The notes beneath the pieces are model-generated. The model did not search any database and was not told where the DNA came from. It saw nothing but the letters and a program-made list of their open reading frames with translations. DNA of 64,000 nt from Dastarcus helophoroides (taxonomy: Eukaryota; Arthropoda; Insecta; Coleoptera; Bothrideridae). The stretch is taken from NCBI GenBank assembly GCA_028583605.1, contig CM053327.1, positions 43,517,559 to 43,581,558 of the forward strand, written 5' to 3'. Every line of letters begins with the position of its first letter. Position 1 is the first letter of the stretch. Below are positions 12,238 through 23,221 of this stretch, piece by piece. A program made the translations under genes and the position numbers.

Positions 12238-12789
12238 GAAACGAAAATGTTTTGATTGAGAGTGGAGCATCCAAGGGACGTTCTTCAGGGTTGGGTGGCT
12301 GAATGAATGACCAAGGGCACCTCAAACACAAGGATAGCACAATAGGCCCGCAAAGGGTGGCCTAAGTGCTGGCCTAAACTTTAGACAGCCCACAACGAAT
12401 CCAGAATCCAGAGAAATGTTTTGATTTTTGTTTTCTTACCAAAATTTCCACTCGTAACTCAAAATAGCTGCATTATCCAGCGATTTTAACATGTCGAAAT
12501 ATCTGGAAATGTTAACCCTTTTCTAGATATTTCAAGTTGAAAACTTGGCCGTTTTTCAAAATATCGATTTCCCTCCTAGAAGTTACGAAATTTGTTTATA
12601 TAAATTAACACTTTTTTCGATACTTTCGATACTCTGAGATTCTCTATTTCGATTTTAACATTATTTGTTTATAAAATTTCAACCACAAAATTATCATTTA
12701 TACCTTTTATGAAATGTTGACTTTAATTTCTAAATTTGACTTTTATTCTTAAAATTTCGTATTTAAACTCGATTTTTTTTCTATCAATT
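12238..12789. other. Spacer between duplicated segments
   Basis: No gene was recognised. A more GC-rich patch (about 12255-12410, containing GGGTTGGGTGGCTGAATG) stands out and may be a fragment of another dispersed element. The remainder is AT-rich tract-like DNA. Confidence 0.3.
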
Positions 12790-13237
12790 TAAAAAAAATT
12801 CTAACACTCACTAATAAACAGAGCACTGCCTAAACGGGTGGCTTTACAAGAATGAAATTTTTCACAGGGAGGTTACGTTTAACGTAGGTGGGCACTAAGA
12901 AAGGATTTTTCAACATTCAACTTCTAAGGGCCTAAAAATGTGCATTGAAGTCCTAAAATAGGCAGACAATAATAATACACACCACTCGATTTAACGCTGC
13001 CTGTACGCGTTAACCATATATTTTATGTGGCGTTAACTCACTACTTTGAAAGTATGACAACATATTCTCGGCGCGGCGCAGCGGTATTTACTTTGCTTAT
13101 CGCATTTTTGTTATTGCCATGCGACGGTAAAGCTGAGAGTCTATTCTGCTGCAGAACCAAAAACATTGATGATACATAATCTTGTTTTAACCATAATTTG
13201 ACTGATTAAAGAGTTTTGATGTATCACAATAGAAATG
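12790..13237 (+). repeat. Duplicated segment, copy 2
   Basis: This is homologous to 11800-12237, including the satellite-like part, the small ORF and the following ATGTATCACAATAGAAATG end. The two copies differ by many substitutions and small indels, so the duplication is not recent. Confidence 0.6.
13054..13179 (+). CDS. Short ORF with signal-peptide-like N-terminus, copy 2
   Basis: This 41-codon ORF begins MTTYSRRGAAVFTLLIAFLL and continues LPCDGKAESL. The hydrophobic core FTLLIAFLL is identical to copy 1, while the residues after it diverge (FCCRTKN here). A possible donor, CGGTAAAG, follows the putative signal peptide at 13125-13132. Two copies sharing an intact start codon and hydrophobic core are suggestive but do not prove selection. 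No function is assigned. Confidence 0.25.
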   Translation: MTTYSRRGAAVFTLLIAFLLLPCDGKAESLFCCRTKNIDDT

Positions 13238-14084
13238 TTGGCCTGGAGAGAAAAATATTCCAAACACACGAGGTGAAAAGGAGGGTATGCGCAGAAATTA
13301 CCCAAAAACTACTTCCTTAACCTTTAAAAAAAATCTGACGGGGCTGGACACGTCCAGTAAGATTATAATTTACTAATCCTGATATAATTTCGTACAGTCT
13401 TTGGCAATCCAGCTTCTAGAGTCGACAAGAGAATGGTATCAAGTTCAAATAACAATTGATCTGAAAGCTTTATCGACACTTCAACCGAAATGAACAATTT
13501 ATCAAAGCAACGATTTTCAAAATTTCCTTAAACTTAATACCGATAAAATCCTTGTTTGGTTTGTTAGAAGGATGAAAATAATTTAATCAATTTTCCAACT
13601 ACAGCATGAAGGTGTTTCTTTACTTTAATACATTTACGATTTCATCGCCAAATGCGTAAGCAAATCTGGGATTGCATATTCACAAAGGTTCGATGCTTTC
13701 AATTCCATCGCCCCTGTGACCTATTTTCACTACTCAAACTAAGATACACTTCAGGCAAAAAAGTTTGGAAGAGGACCCAAGAGAATTTTGCATATAAATG
13801 TCGCCTTTTTTTTTGTTTGCATTACCATGTCACAAACGTTATTTATTTGCTATAAAATCCATTCAATGCAATTTTATTCGATATTTCTCTCTTCTCTCGA
13901 TATTATACCACCAATTGTTCTCGTTGTGGCATACATGAATCTATAAATTGGGAAAATGGATTTGTTTTTATTGGGCAGAAACTATTTTGCCTAATCATGA
14001 AAAAAATGCAAGTTTCGAAACATATTATTTAATATTTTCGAATATGTTATCTATTTTGCTTTTATAAATTGAGTTGTATGGCTA
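13238..14084. other. Unique DNA, no gene recognised
   Basis: No recognisable exon or element was seen. A 67-codon ORF at 13652-13855 has no known similarity. Confidence 0.35.
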
Positions 14085-14487
14085 CATTAATAAAATTGAA
14101 GCGCCTGAGTGTCTGCCTGTCTGTCGTTTGATGTTTTGTCCGAGGTAATCTCCGAAAATGTGAAATCGACTTCAATGAAACGTTCATTAAAATGTAGAGT
14201 AGTTTTAAGGGTACCTTTTAGGCTACTTTCGTTTCAATATAACTCAACCATTTAAGTCTAAGACTGGGCTAACAATTTTACTGTAAGTTATAACACGGAA
14301 CTCAAACAGCCATCAATTCGCAACGTTTACAACTGACATAATGATGCAAGTGCAATTCTAGCAGGAGAATAAAGAGCCCCAAATTTTGAATATATTATTC
14401 TGTTAAAATCAAATGAGAAATTATTTTATTTTGTAATATAACTTTATTGGACCTCGCGCAGACAAAGTGGCGGGGATTGGCTAGTTT
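14085..14487 (+). mobile_element. Helitron-like nonautonomous element (tentative)
   Basis: It starts near AATAAAATTGAAGCGCCTG and a run of CTGCCTGTCTGTC. It ends in ACAAAGTGGCGGGGATTGGC followed by CTAGT. A GC-rich end finishing in CTAG(T), with a CTGTCTGT-rich start, is common in nonautonomous Helitron-like elements of arthropods. A related fragment lies in reverse orientation at 23690-23790. No terminal inverted repeat was seen. Confidence 0.35.
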
Positions 14488-15099
14488 TAAATAATTCTGT
14501 ATTTTACAACAAAAAAATCTGCAGTAACAAATCCCCAACATTTCTCTTTTGCGATAAACTAGAACTTTAATTCAGTCTTTAGCACTTTGTCATCTTTCTA
14601 ACACTGAAAATCCCCAAATCTCCAAATCCCCCATTTTAATGAAATATGCATCGCATTACAGATATTTCATAGCCAGACAGAGATAAGCCCTTGTCCAAAA
14701 AAGTGCATTCTTTCAGCTTTAACTCGCGTTTCCACTGCAACCACTTGTTCCGCAGAAATATCAAGGAATGTGAATAAATTTCAGGCAAAGTTCATTAAAA
14801 TCGGAAAGGGCCCTTGATCTGTTTGTATTTTCAGTTTTAATTAAAGTCCTCTCGGTAATAGAAATTTCCGTTTCTGAACACGTATACGAATTGCCTTAAT
14901 TAAAATATAACCCCCTTAAACTTCAGGAATTATTAACACCGACACTCATCTTCTGCAGTCCCTTGCTAAACTTTTCGAAGTGATAACGAAACACAATTTA
15001 TTTTGTACTTTGGATCCTTTGATCGAATTAATTGAGTTTCAGTTTTGTTCGCGTTTGCGGAAGTGTCAACAAGTGATTTATAGTTATCGCTATGCCTGA
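14488..15099. other. Unique DNA, nothing recognised
   Basis: No repeats or exon-like sequence were recognised in this AT-rich stretch. Confidence 0.35.
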
Positions 15100-15696
15100 A
15101 ACTTAAAAATTACTTCGATGGTAGTAATAGATTGACTCTCTTGAGAAAAATAAGATTTTTTTTCTAAATTTTTAGTTTCAGTCAAAACTTCTAACTGTTC
15201 TTGACATTTCGACTGCTTTAAATTATGTCTTCGTTTTTAAATTTCGATATATTTCTTCAGAGCTGCTTTTGCTGAAAATTTTTACACATTTTTTATTCGA
15301 TTTTTTAGATATCTTGATTCAAATATTTTTAGATTTTCAAAACTGTGACTTTATTTCTTAAAATTAGACTATTTTGCCTTCGAAATCGTTTTCTTCGTTT
15401 TTTTTTTCAAAATTTAACTTCCATCAAAAATTGAAATGCAAATTTTGTCCCCTGAAATCAAGAAAGATTAAAAAATACTTCTCTTGGTTTCAGGGGACTA
15501 CAGTATTTCAGTTTTTGAAGATAACCAAGGACCAGTCCATTTTACCAAAAAAAACTTCCACTAGGAAATTGTTTGGTAAATTTCATGTCATTTCTTAAAA
15601 TTTCGACTTTCCTTTCGAGATATTATCTTTCGATTTTGCAATATTTCTTAAAAATTTTAGTTACTTTTAAAATTGGGACTTAAGTTTGAATTATCT
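15100..15696. repeat. Degenerate AT-rich tract, T-rich strand on +
   Basis: The same TTTCGAC/TTTTTAAAA texture as 4.9-11.3 kb, interrupted by a short foldback element. Confidence 0.6.
15424..15552. mobile_element. Short foldback element copy
   Basis: Inverted arms read AAAATTGAAATGCAAATTTT and, on the other side, GTATTTCAGTTTTTGAAGAT followed by AACCAAGGACCAGTCC. They are joined after deletion of the core. The right end runs into a poly-A stretch (ACCAAAAAAAA), as in other copies. Confidence 0.7.
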
Positions 15697-16110
15697 GAAA
15701 ATTTGGCTTGCATATTTAAAATGTATCTTTTTTTTTGAAAATTTCGATTTTTTTTCTAAATTTTATGTTCTTTTTTAAAATTCCGAGTTTATTTCCAAAA
15801 AGATCTTGAGAGATATTAACGATTTTTTACTATCTTTGGAATTTATTATCAAAATTTCAAATTTTTGAAACTTCAACGGTTTTAGTATTTTGTTTTTAAA
15901 ATTTTGTAGTATTTTTTAAAATTTGAATTAAAATCTGAATTGAAATCTGTGACAAAAACAATTATTCGAGATGTTTCTTAAAAATTTCAGTTTAGTTACC
16001 TAAATTTGATCGCGTCAAATTTTAATTGAAAAAGTAAAGAGAAATGCAATTTCCAAATAAAAATATTCATACAAAAAGTTGCAATTCTTAGAGAAACTAG
16101 TTAATAACAT

Positions 16111-16154
16111 AGTAGTAGTAGTAGTAGTAATAGTAGTAGTAGTAGTAGTAGTAG

Positions 16155-16201
<47 letters not shown>

Positions 16202-16203
16202 AG
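16111..16203. repeat. (AGT)n/(ACT)n palindromic microsatellite
   Basis: About 45 bases of AGT repeats (one TAA interruption near 16129) are followed without a spacer by about 48 bases of ACT repeats. The centre is AGTACT at 16153-16158. The strand can fold into a nearly perfect hairpin with arms of about 45 bp. The related repeat at 16878-16950 has only the AGT arm. Confidence 0.9.
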
Positions 16204-16204
16204 A

Positions 16205-16464
16205 CTTGGAACTAACATGTGCCTTGAAGACACACGACCTTCATTCCATATGACCTTGAACCCACGTGACCTTGAACCCACGTGACCTTGAACCCACGTG
16301 ACCTTGAACCCACGTGATCTCGAACCCACGTGACCTTGAACCCATGTGATGATGAAGCCACGTGACCTTGACCTCGAGTGATCTTGAACTCATGTGACCT
16401 TGAACTCATGTGACCTTGAACTCATGTGAGCTTGACCTCCGAGTGACCTTGAACTCATGTGACC
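16205..16464. repeat. 16-bp minisatellite, CACGTG + TGACCTTGA
   Basis: About 15 units of roughly 16 bp follow the pattern TGACCTTGAACCCACG. The centre (about 16255-16350) is nearly homogeneous; CATGTG and CTCGAGTG variants appear toward the right. Long ORFs on the minus strand here are translations of this repeat and not genes. Confidence 0.9.
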
Positions 16465-16877
16465 AAAATTTGGCTTGCATATTTAAAAATTATATTTTTT
16501 TTGAAAATTTCGATTTTTTTTCTAAATTTTATGTTCTTTTTTGAAATTCCGAGTTTATTTCCAAGAAGATTTTCAGAGATATTACCGATTTTTTACTATC
16601 TTTGGGCTTTATTATCAAAGTTTCAAATTTTTGCAACTTCAACGGTTTTGGTATTTTGTTTTTTGAAATTTTGTAGTATTTTTTGAAATTTGAATTAAAA
16701 TCTGAATTGAAATCTGTGACAAAAACAATTATTCGAGATGTTTCTTAAAAGTTTCAGTTTAGTTACCTAAATTTGATTGCGTCAAATTATAATTAAAAAA
16801 GTAAAGAGAAATGCAATTTTCAAATAAAAATATTCATAAAAAAAGTTGTAATTCTTAGAAAAACTAGTTAATAACAT

Positions 16878-16950
16878 AGTAGTATTAGTAATAGTAGCAG
16901 TAGTAGTAGTAGTAGTAGTAGTAGCAGTAGTAGTAGCAGTAGTAGTGGTA
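16878..16950. repeat. (AGT)n microsatellite with AGC interruptions
   Basis: This is the second-copy counterpart of the palindromic microsatellite at 16111, with several AGC units and no complementary arm. Confidence 0.8.
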
Positions 16951-17160
16951 AATAAATTTACTATCGAGTTACGAGTTTAAAAATAATCAGTTAAAGTCCA
17001 AACGTTGAAAAAAATTAAAGCTAATCTATATAAAAAAAAACATTAGTTTTAACATGAAATTTTAAAAGCTTGAATTAGAAGAGTTTTTAAAATTCTAACA
17101 CTTTAACATTAAAACGAAATTTTCGGACATCAAGTCAACAAAAATTTGTGAAACACTTAG

Positions 17161-17995
17161 ATTTGGAACTAACATGGCCTTGAAGACACACGACCTTAAT
17201 CCCATATGACCTTAAACCCACGTGACCTTGAACCCACGTAACCTTGAACCCACGTGACCTTGAACCCACGCGACCTTGAACCCACGTGACCTTGAACCCA
17301 TGTGACCTCGAACCCACGTGATCTTGAAGCCACGTGACCTTGACCCCGAGTGACCTTGAACTCATGTGACCTTTAACTCATGTGAGCTTGACCTCCGAGC
17401 GACCTTGAGCTCACGTAGTCTTGACCCCACAAGACCTTGGCCCCGAGTGACCCTGAACTCATGTGACCTTGAACTCATGTGACCTTGACCTTCGAGCGAC
17501 CTTGAACTCACGTGGTATTGACCCCAAGCGACCTTGAACTCACGTGATCTCGTCCCTGAACGACCTTGAGTCCGAGTGACCTTGAACTCACATGCTATTG
17601 ATCTCACGCGACCTTGAGCTTACGCGACCTTGACCTCACGTGGCCTTGATCTAATGCAAGCTGAAGCTCACGTGACCTTGAGCTCACGTGTCCTCGAGTT
17701 TACGTGACTTTGACCACACACGACCTTGACGACACGTGGCGTTGAACTCAGGTGACCTTGAGCTTGTATTGGCTTCAACTTACATGATCTCGAACACACG
17801 TAACTTTCAACTCACGTCATCTTAAGCTAACATCATCTTGAGCTCGCGTGATCTTTAATTCGTGTGATCTTGAATTCATGTGACCTTGAGCTCGAGTGAG
17901 CTTGAATTCAACTGAATTTGTGATTGATCACAGGCGACCTTCATTCTCCTCCTCACGTGAACTTGAATGTATTATGTGATCTTGGCCTTTGAAAG
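17161..17995. repeat. Larger degenerate CACGTG/TGACCTTGA minisatellite
   Basis: About 830 bp of the same repeat as 16205-16464, homogeneous at 17200-17300 and increasingly degenerate to the right (GACCTTGAACTCATGTG, GACCTTGAGCTCACGTG and similar). Minus-strand ORFs (17135-17607) are repeat translations. Confidence 0.85.
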
Positions 17996-18015
17996 ATCCT
18001 CAGTTTCTGAATTTC

Positions 18016-18290
18016 AAATGTGAAATTTCTGAACATTGTTTTTGCTAAAATTGGAATTTCGATCTTCGCTTCGAAGGATCCTCAGTTTCTGGATTTCAAA
18101 CGTCCATACAAAGTTAGTCGAGTCTAAAGTCGCGTTAAATGACGCATGCGATCTTGGCCTTGCGTCATTTAACGTGACCTTATTATATTCGACTAACTTT
18201 GTACAGATGTTTGAAATTGAAAAACTGAGGATTTTTTGAAGTAAAGATGGAAATTCCAATTTTAGAAAAAAAATATTTCAGAAATTTCAC
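18016..18290. repeat. Long imperfect inverted repeat (foldback)
   Basis: The left arm 18016-18146 and right arm 18161-18290 are inverted copies separated by about 14 bp. Clear matches are ACAAAGTTAGTCGA with TCGACTAACTTTGT, TTAAATGACGCA with TGCGTCATTTAA, and TAAAATTGGAATTTC with GAAATTCCAATTTTA. Both overlapping ORFs are arms of the palindrome. It is probably a MITE or local inverted duplication. Confidence 0.8.
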
Positions 18291-18605
18291 GTTTTTTAAA
18301 ATTTGCAATTTTCCTTGGTTTTCCTTTTTGTTTAAAATTTTACTTCTTTTTTAAATTTCGACTTTTCTTAGAAGTTTTGACGTTTGTTTAATTTGTACTT
18401 TTTGCGTCTAATAAAAAAAAGCAGATTTCGATTTTTGAGTTGAAACAAGTTTTCAAAAAAAGAATAGATACAGCTTGTTGAACAGAATCGAAATTTCAAA
18501 TGAAATATGCGAGCATTGTAAAAAAAAAACAATAAGAACCTAAATTCAAAACTCGAGAAATAGAAGGAAAAATTTAAGACTGATATCTGAAGAAAATACT
18601 CGATA
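18291..18605. repeat. Degenerate AT-rich tract
   Basis: Low-complexity TTTTAAATTTCGAC-type DNA with no gene. Confidence 0.5.
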
Positions 18606-18765
18606 TTTTAAGGAAAATATCTAGCAGTTGATTTTAATTGGCTAGTAGTTGGTCTAATTGTTTAGCAGTTGGGCAAGAACTTGTCTAGCATTTGCTTTTA
18701 TTGTCTAGCAGTTGGTTTTACTTGTCTAGCAGTTGGTTTAAGTTGTGTAACAGTTGGTTTTACTT
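18606..18765. repeat. Minisatellite around CTAGCAGTTGGTTT
   Basis: Six to seven imperfect units of about 22-28 bp, each containing a variant of TCTAGCAGTTGGTTTTA, with variable spacers. Confidence 0.75.
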
Positions 18766-18799
18766 GATCTATCCTCATCACCTTTTTGAATTTTCCTCC

Positions 18800-19495
18800 A
18801 TTTTGTGAACCAGAATCCCCCTTGGTACACTACTTCTATAATTGCAAATATTTACGGAAGGTTCTCTCAGCAGGCGTACATCATCAAAAGTAGAATTCAC
18901 CCATCTGTGGGACTGACGGCCGTTCTCTCGTTATATTCAAGCTCCTACGGCGTTTCCAGTGCTCTTTTAATAGCGCATTTCTCGTTCTAGCTTCTTTTCC
19001 CTTTTTGTGAAGTGGATTCCAATCCTGGGATGTCGATAGCTTCCCAACTTGTAGGGTTTTTGCGGAGGGTGGTTTTTCTTTAATAATAGCTCCCTTGCAG
19101 TGCTTTTCAGCACTAAGGGAGATAATAGCGGGTATGGGCTACTATTGCTAGGGCCGAACGGAGGGATGGGCTGCTATTGCTTGGGTCGAACGGAGGTATG
19201 GGCTACTATTGCTAGGGCCGAACGGAGGTATGGGCTGCTATTGCTGGGGTCGAATCGAGGAATGGTTTGCTATTGCTAGGGCCGAACGACCTAGTGGCCA
19301 ACACTGCACTTCAGCCGCTATTGCTACCTCGAGTTACACCGAGTACTCATTTTATTGTAAGGCTGAGTCGACCTTGGGAACCAGAGCGTTTCATAAAAAC
19401 GGTGGATAGATGAAGCCGCCAGCGGGAATCGAACCCAGCTCTCTTAATTTGTAGTCTAGAGCTCATACCACTAGACTATGGTCCCCCAAGGGTAG
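18800..19495 (-). repeat. Long tRNA-headed SINE-like element
   Basis: On the minus strand an A box (TAGTCTAGTGG, + strand 19468-19478) and a perfect B box (GGTTCGATTCC, + strand 19425-19435) lie 33 bp apart. They are followed by CAAGGTCGACTCAGCC and ATAAAATGAGTACT, motifs resembling conserved SINE core segments of other invertebrates (from memory). The body includes four to five tandem 32-bp units (19135-19290, CTATTGCTAGGGCCGAACGG) and extends to about 18800. No intact acceptor stem forms, so this is not a functional tRNA. The left boundary is uncertain. Confidence 0.55.
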
Positions 19496-19499
19496 TTTT

Positions 19500-21237
19500 T
19501 CTCGTTTCATAATTTCAGTTAATTTTATCCATAGTTAGAATTTAGTTCTTTTAACTTTATTTTTATTTGACAAAAAAGCATTTCTATTAATAAAATGATT
19601 GCCGCTTGATGGTTATTAAATAGTTGGTTTGATGTTGTCAAATGTGGATAATGAAAGTTATAAACTTTGTTGAAACCGAACTGTTATAATTATTGTCCTA
19701 GCTTTCTGTTGCAATATGAAGGCAACAGTTTGGAATATGGTCAATTATATTTACTTAGAATGAAATGTAATAACACTAATTTAAATAAAGCTCTTCTCTG
19801 CTAAACTATATATGTCCAGGGAAAACTAAGTTGAGCAATATCATAGGTCAGGAAATTAATTAAACCATATTCCCTGGTATTGGGTAAATGAATGTGGTCA
19901 GTTTGCGTTAGTGGTGGTGGATATCGATCAATCCTGCAATAAAAACGGCCTATCTCGAAACTAGGGAGCTAGAGGGAAATAAAACTGTTCGATTGTATGA
20001 TAAAGCTGCATGAGAAGTTGAAAAACGAAGATAAGGAGAATCGTAAAGCCGGACATTCACATATCAGATGGGAATAAAGCCTACGCGGGTTGAATTTCTA
20101 ATGGAATTCCATCGCTTCCTTATTCTTGAGCACAACTTAATAAGTAAAAGATCGGTTTATTGGAAAATAGAGACTCGAACATCGGATTCTTTTACTATTT
20201 TTTTTTTGCTTCAACACAGACGCAACGCAGACATCTAGAAAGAATAGTAGAGCTGCTACTGCCATTACTTCAAGATGTTTCCCCAACATGCGGAACGAAG
20301 CATCGAAATTCCATCAGATTGCGATTAGGCAAAAACTGTACAGCTATAAAGTCTCATATTTTCGCTCAAAGCAATTATTTATATGCAGTTTTATTGGCTT
20401 TTTCTTCGCCATCACTCCTTTCACAATCCTAAATTTCAGTACTGAAATTATTGTATCCATGCGGATTGTCGATGCTAAAATTCGAGTAGGGGTGGCAGTC
20501 CGGCGTTTATGTCTCACTTACAAAGCTTACAAAGTTTTTTGCTGCGATTATTTCCGGTGAACTACCCCTTAAATACCAGTAAAATTTTATTTAATTTTGG
20601 ATCGAATAACGATTTTTAAGATTTGTTTTCATAAAAAAGTTCTATGTGAGTTGCTAAGGGCTTTGTGTCTCGGTCAGTTGTTAGGACCAACGAGCTGAAC
20701 AAGCGGGAAGTTTTCTGGTGCGAACTTTACTTGGGGACGCACTTTAAGGTCATTTTATCCCAAGAGATAACATTGCTCAAAGGTAACTAATTGAAACGCA
20801 AGTCCGAGTCGACTGGAAACTTGTTTGATTATATTCGAAACTATGAAGTCTTCTGGAATAGCAACCGTTAAGACCTTCTAATCAAGTTAGTTTCTGCGGT
20901 TGGGATTTGAGAACATAGTTTCCCTTAACCGAGCCTTTTACACACAACACATCTGCCTCTACCTAATTGGGCGATCTTGTTTAGATAGGATCGATTTTGC
21001 GAATTAATTTAAAAATAACTTAAAAGTTACAAAGTCGTTCAGTGGACGTATTTCGTTTAATTGCCTTAAGCAGCTTTTCTTTTAAGAACTTTGTTTCCAT
21101 AAGACAAAGGAATAATTGATGCTTTACTCCTCTTCGTGTAGATTAAAAAAGCAAAGACTAAGAATGCTTCCTTCCTTTTCAGTGTTTTGTTTCATAATTT
21201 CGATACTCAATTTCAATTAGAAGGTTACGAAAATAGC
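19500..21237. other. Unique DNA, no gene recognised
   Basis: Moderately AT-rich DNA without obvious repeats. Two overlapping 90-codon ORFs (20160-20560) lack recognisable domains or splice context. Confidence 0.35.
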
Positions 21238-21600
21238 CACATGAGGTTATGAATTATGGGAACAACTTTTACTCGTTATCTTATCGCAACTATTAACTTC
21301 TATTTTTTTTTTGGTGGAACGGACTGGTCCTTGATTATATTCAAAAATTGAAACACAAATCTTGTCCCCTGAAACCAAAAAAGATTAAAAAACACAACAG
21401 TGAACTCTGATTTACATGAGGTTATGAATTATGGGAAAACTTTTGGTAACAACTTTTACTGGTTATCTTATCGCAACTATTAACTTCTATATATATTTTT
21501 TTTTTGGTGGAACGGACTGCTTCTTGGTTGTCTTCAAAAATTGAAATACAAATCTTGTAACCTAAAACCAAAAAAGATTAAAAACACAACAAACTTCTAC
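21238..21600. repeat. 175-bp tandem duplication carrying foldback arms
   Basis: ACATGAGGTTATGAATTATG occurs at 21239 and 21414, 175 bp apart. Each copy contains one foldback arm (GGTGGAACGGACTG from about 21313 and 21503) that stops before the core motif. The arms were therefore truncated before duplication. Confidence 0.75.
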
Positions 21601-23221
21601 ATTGTGTCAGTTGTAACAATCAGACACTTAAAACATTTTCAAATACTGGTAATCTCATTTCCTTAATTGCATTCCTGATGGTTTTAATGGTTACTGATGC
21701 TGTTATCTACAGTGCACTTTGTTCAATGCACATTAAATCAATTATTTGAAATTTACAGGCATCCATATATATGCATTAAGGTCCTTAAATTGCAACAGAA
21801 AGCTCCTTGAAACGAAATTATGTTGGCTCGCTAGAAACGAGATTGGCTCTTGGTACTAATTAAGATCAATACAATGAATCACTCTTATCAATCTCAAGCA
21901 CACTTAGTTTCAACGGAATAAATCGTTGAAATGTATTCATAACTCATTTTCAAACTACAGAAAGCAATTAATTGCATTATGTATTTATAATTCGAAACAC
22001 TGATTATTATTCTTTCAAATACTTCCACCGTAATTCCATAACTCGATTATTTTTCACGAAAAATAAATCTGTCAGATTAATTTCTGGAATTAACTTTTTG
22101 TCTAGACACAACAAGGTCCGTACATCACTGAACATTTTTTAAAATTTTTTTGTCAATAAATATCAAGAAACGTCGACGCTGCAATTGTGCGTTAACGGCG
22201 CCCATAACCTGCATTTGACAGGTGGCGATTTATATCCGACCCTGGTCAACATTATAAGTCGGTTTTCCTCATTCTGTATCATTACTGGGGCGATAATATT
22301 TCATTATTCTGAAGGAAGCCCGTAGTCACGCTTTATCCTCAAAATATGGCCGTTCTGTTTTTATTGCCTTATCTCCTGACATTTGAATAGGGTCTACATA
22401 TTCGGAGCTAATTGAGACTTTACACCGATGTCATGGTAAACCCTTATACGGAATTGTGTGCGCTACTCTGTCCATGGAATAAATTTCATTTACATATTTA
22501 TATCGGACAAGAAAAATGCTTTAGTCTGCGGATAAAGCTAAAGAGAAAATGCGGTAGCTTCCATTAAATACATTGAAAAATATTCAATTCATGACAAGTG
22601 ATGGAAATACTTTGTCCCGCAGTATAATACAGTCGTTTTCCTCAATTAAACTCGTAATCTTAAGACTTTTCTAATGGCACGAGATGCGTTTTCTCGTCGA
22701 GATAATCTTAGAAATACATTAACTTGAATTATACCGTAAATTTAATTTAACCATTTTATCATATTCCCGTTGAGACGAAAGGGATATAAATTAAATATTT
22801 CATCAGACAAAGGAAAGAGCCGCGCCTTAGAATGATAAATCTGCAACGTCGGAAGTTATTATATAAATGATACAATTTAATGAGGCATAGTTATAAAACC
22901 ATGATAATTTAGGAAATGGAAGGCTCTCGAAGCATAGATGGCATTTCGTTTCAAGATATTAATTTTCGTAATCAATAATTTCTGTGATTTCTTGTAACCC
23001 TGACAAATCCATTAGACTAGAAGAGACATTTTGAGATTGGCTTCTACACTGCAAAATAAATCAATCTTTGGTTATTTGCGAAGTATATAAATACACTACA
23101 ATACAAAACCATTTTTTCAAAATCAATGTTTACATTTTTAAAATCAATAATTCAAGAATTTTTATTCTACCAATTTTGAATCTTTTCTCTAAATTTGCAC
23201 CTTTCCCTAAAATTGGTTGGC
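21601..23221. other. Unique DNA, no gene recognised
   Basis: AT-rich unique sequence. No element ends, tandem arrays or splice-bounded conserved exons were identified. Confidence 0.35.

Larger units (their letters stand above)
15697..17160. repeat. 768-bp tandem segmental duplication
   Basis: The segment starting AAAATTTGGCTTGCATATTT at 15697 recurs at 16465, 768 bp later. Both copies run in order through the AT-rich part, an (AGT)n microsatellite and a CACGTG minisatellite. The second copy has a roughly 200-bp insertion or divergent stretch (16958-17160) between microsatellite and minisatellite and lacks the (ACT)n arm. Confidence 0.75.

Noticed and set aside
16015..17607. Minus-strand ORFs reading like GSRSRGFKVTWVQGHV repeats
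   Set aside because: These are frames through the CACGTG minisatellite; unit length and variants do not follow codon constraints, and degenerate units introduce stops freely.
19424..19490. Functional tRNA gene on the minus strand
   Set aside because: The A and B boxes are good but no complete acceptor stem forms, and the sequence continues into a SINE-like body.
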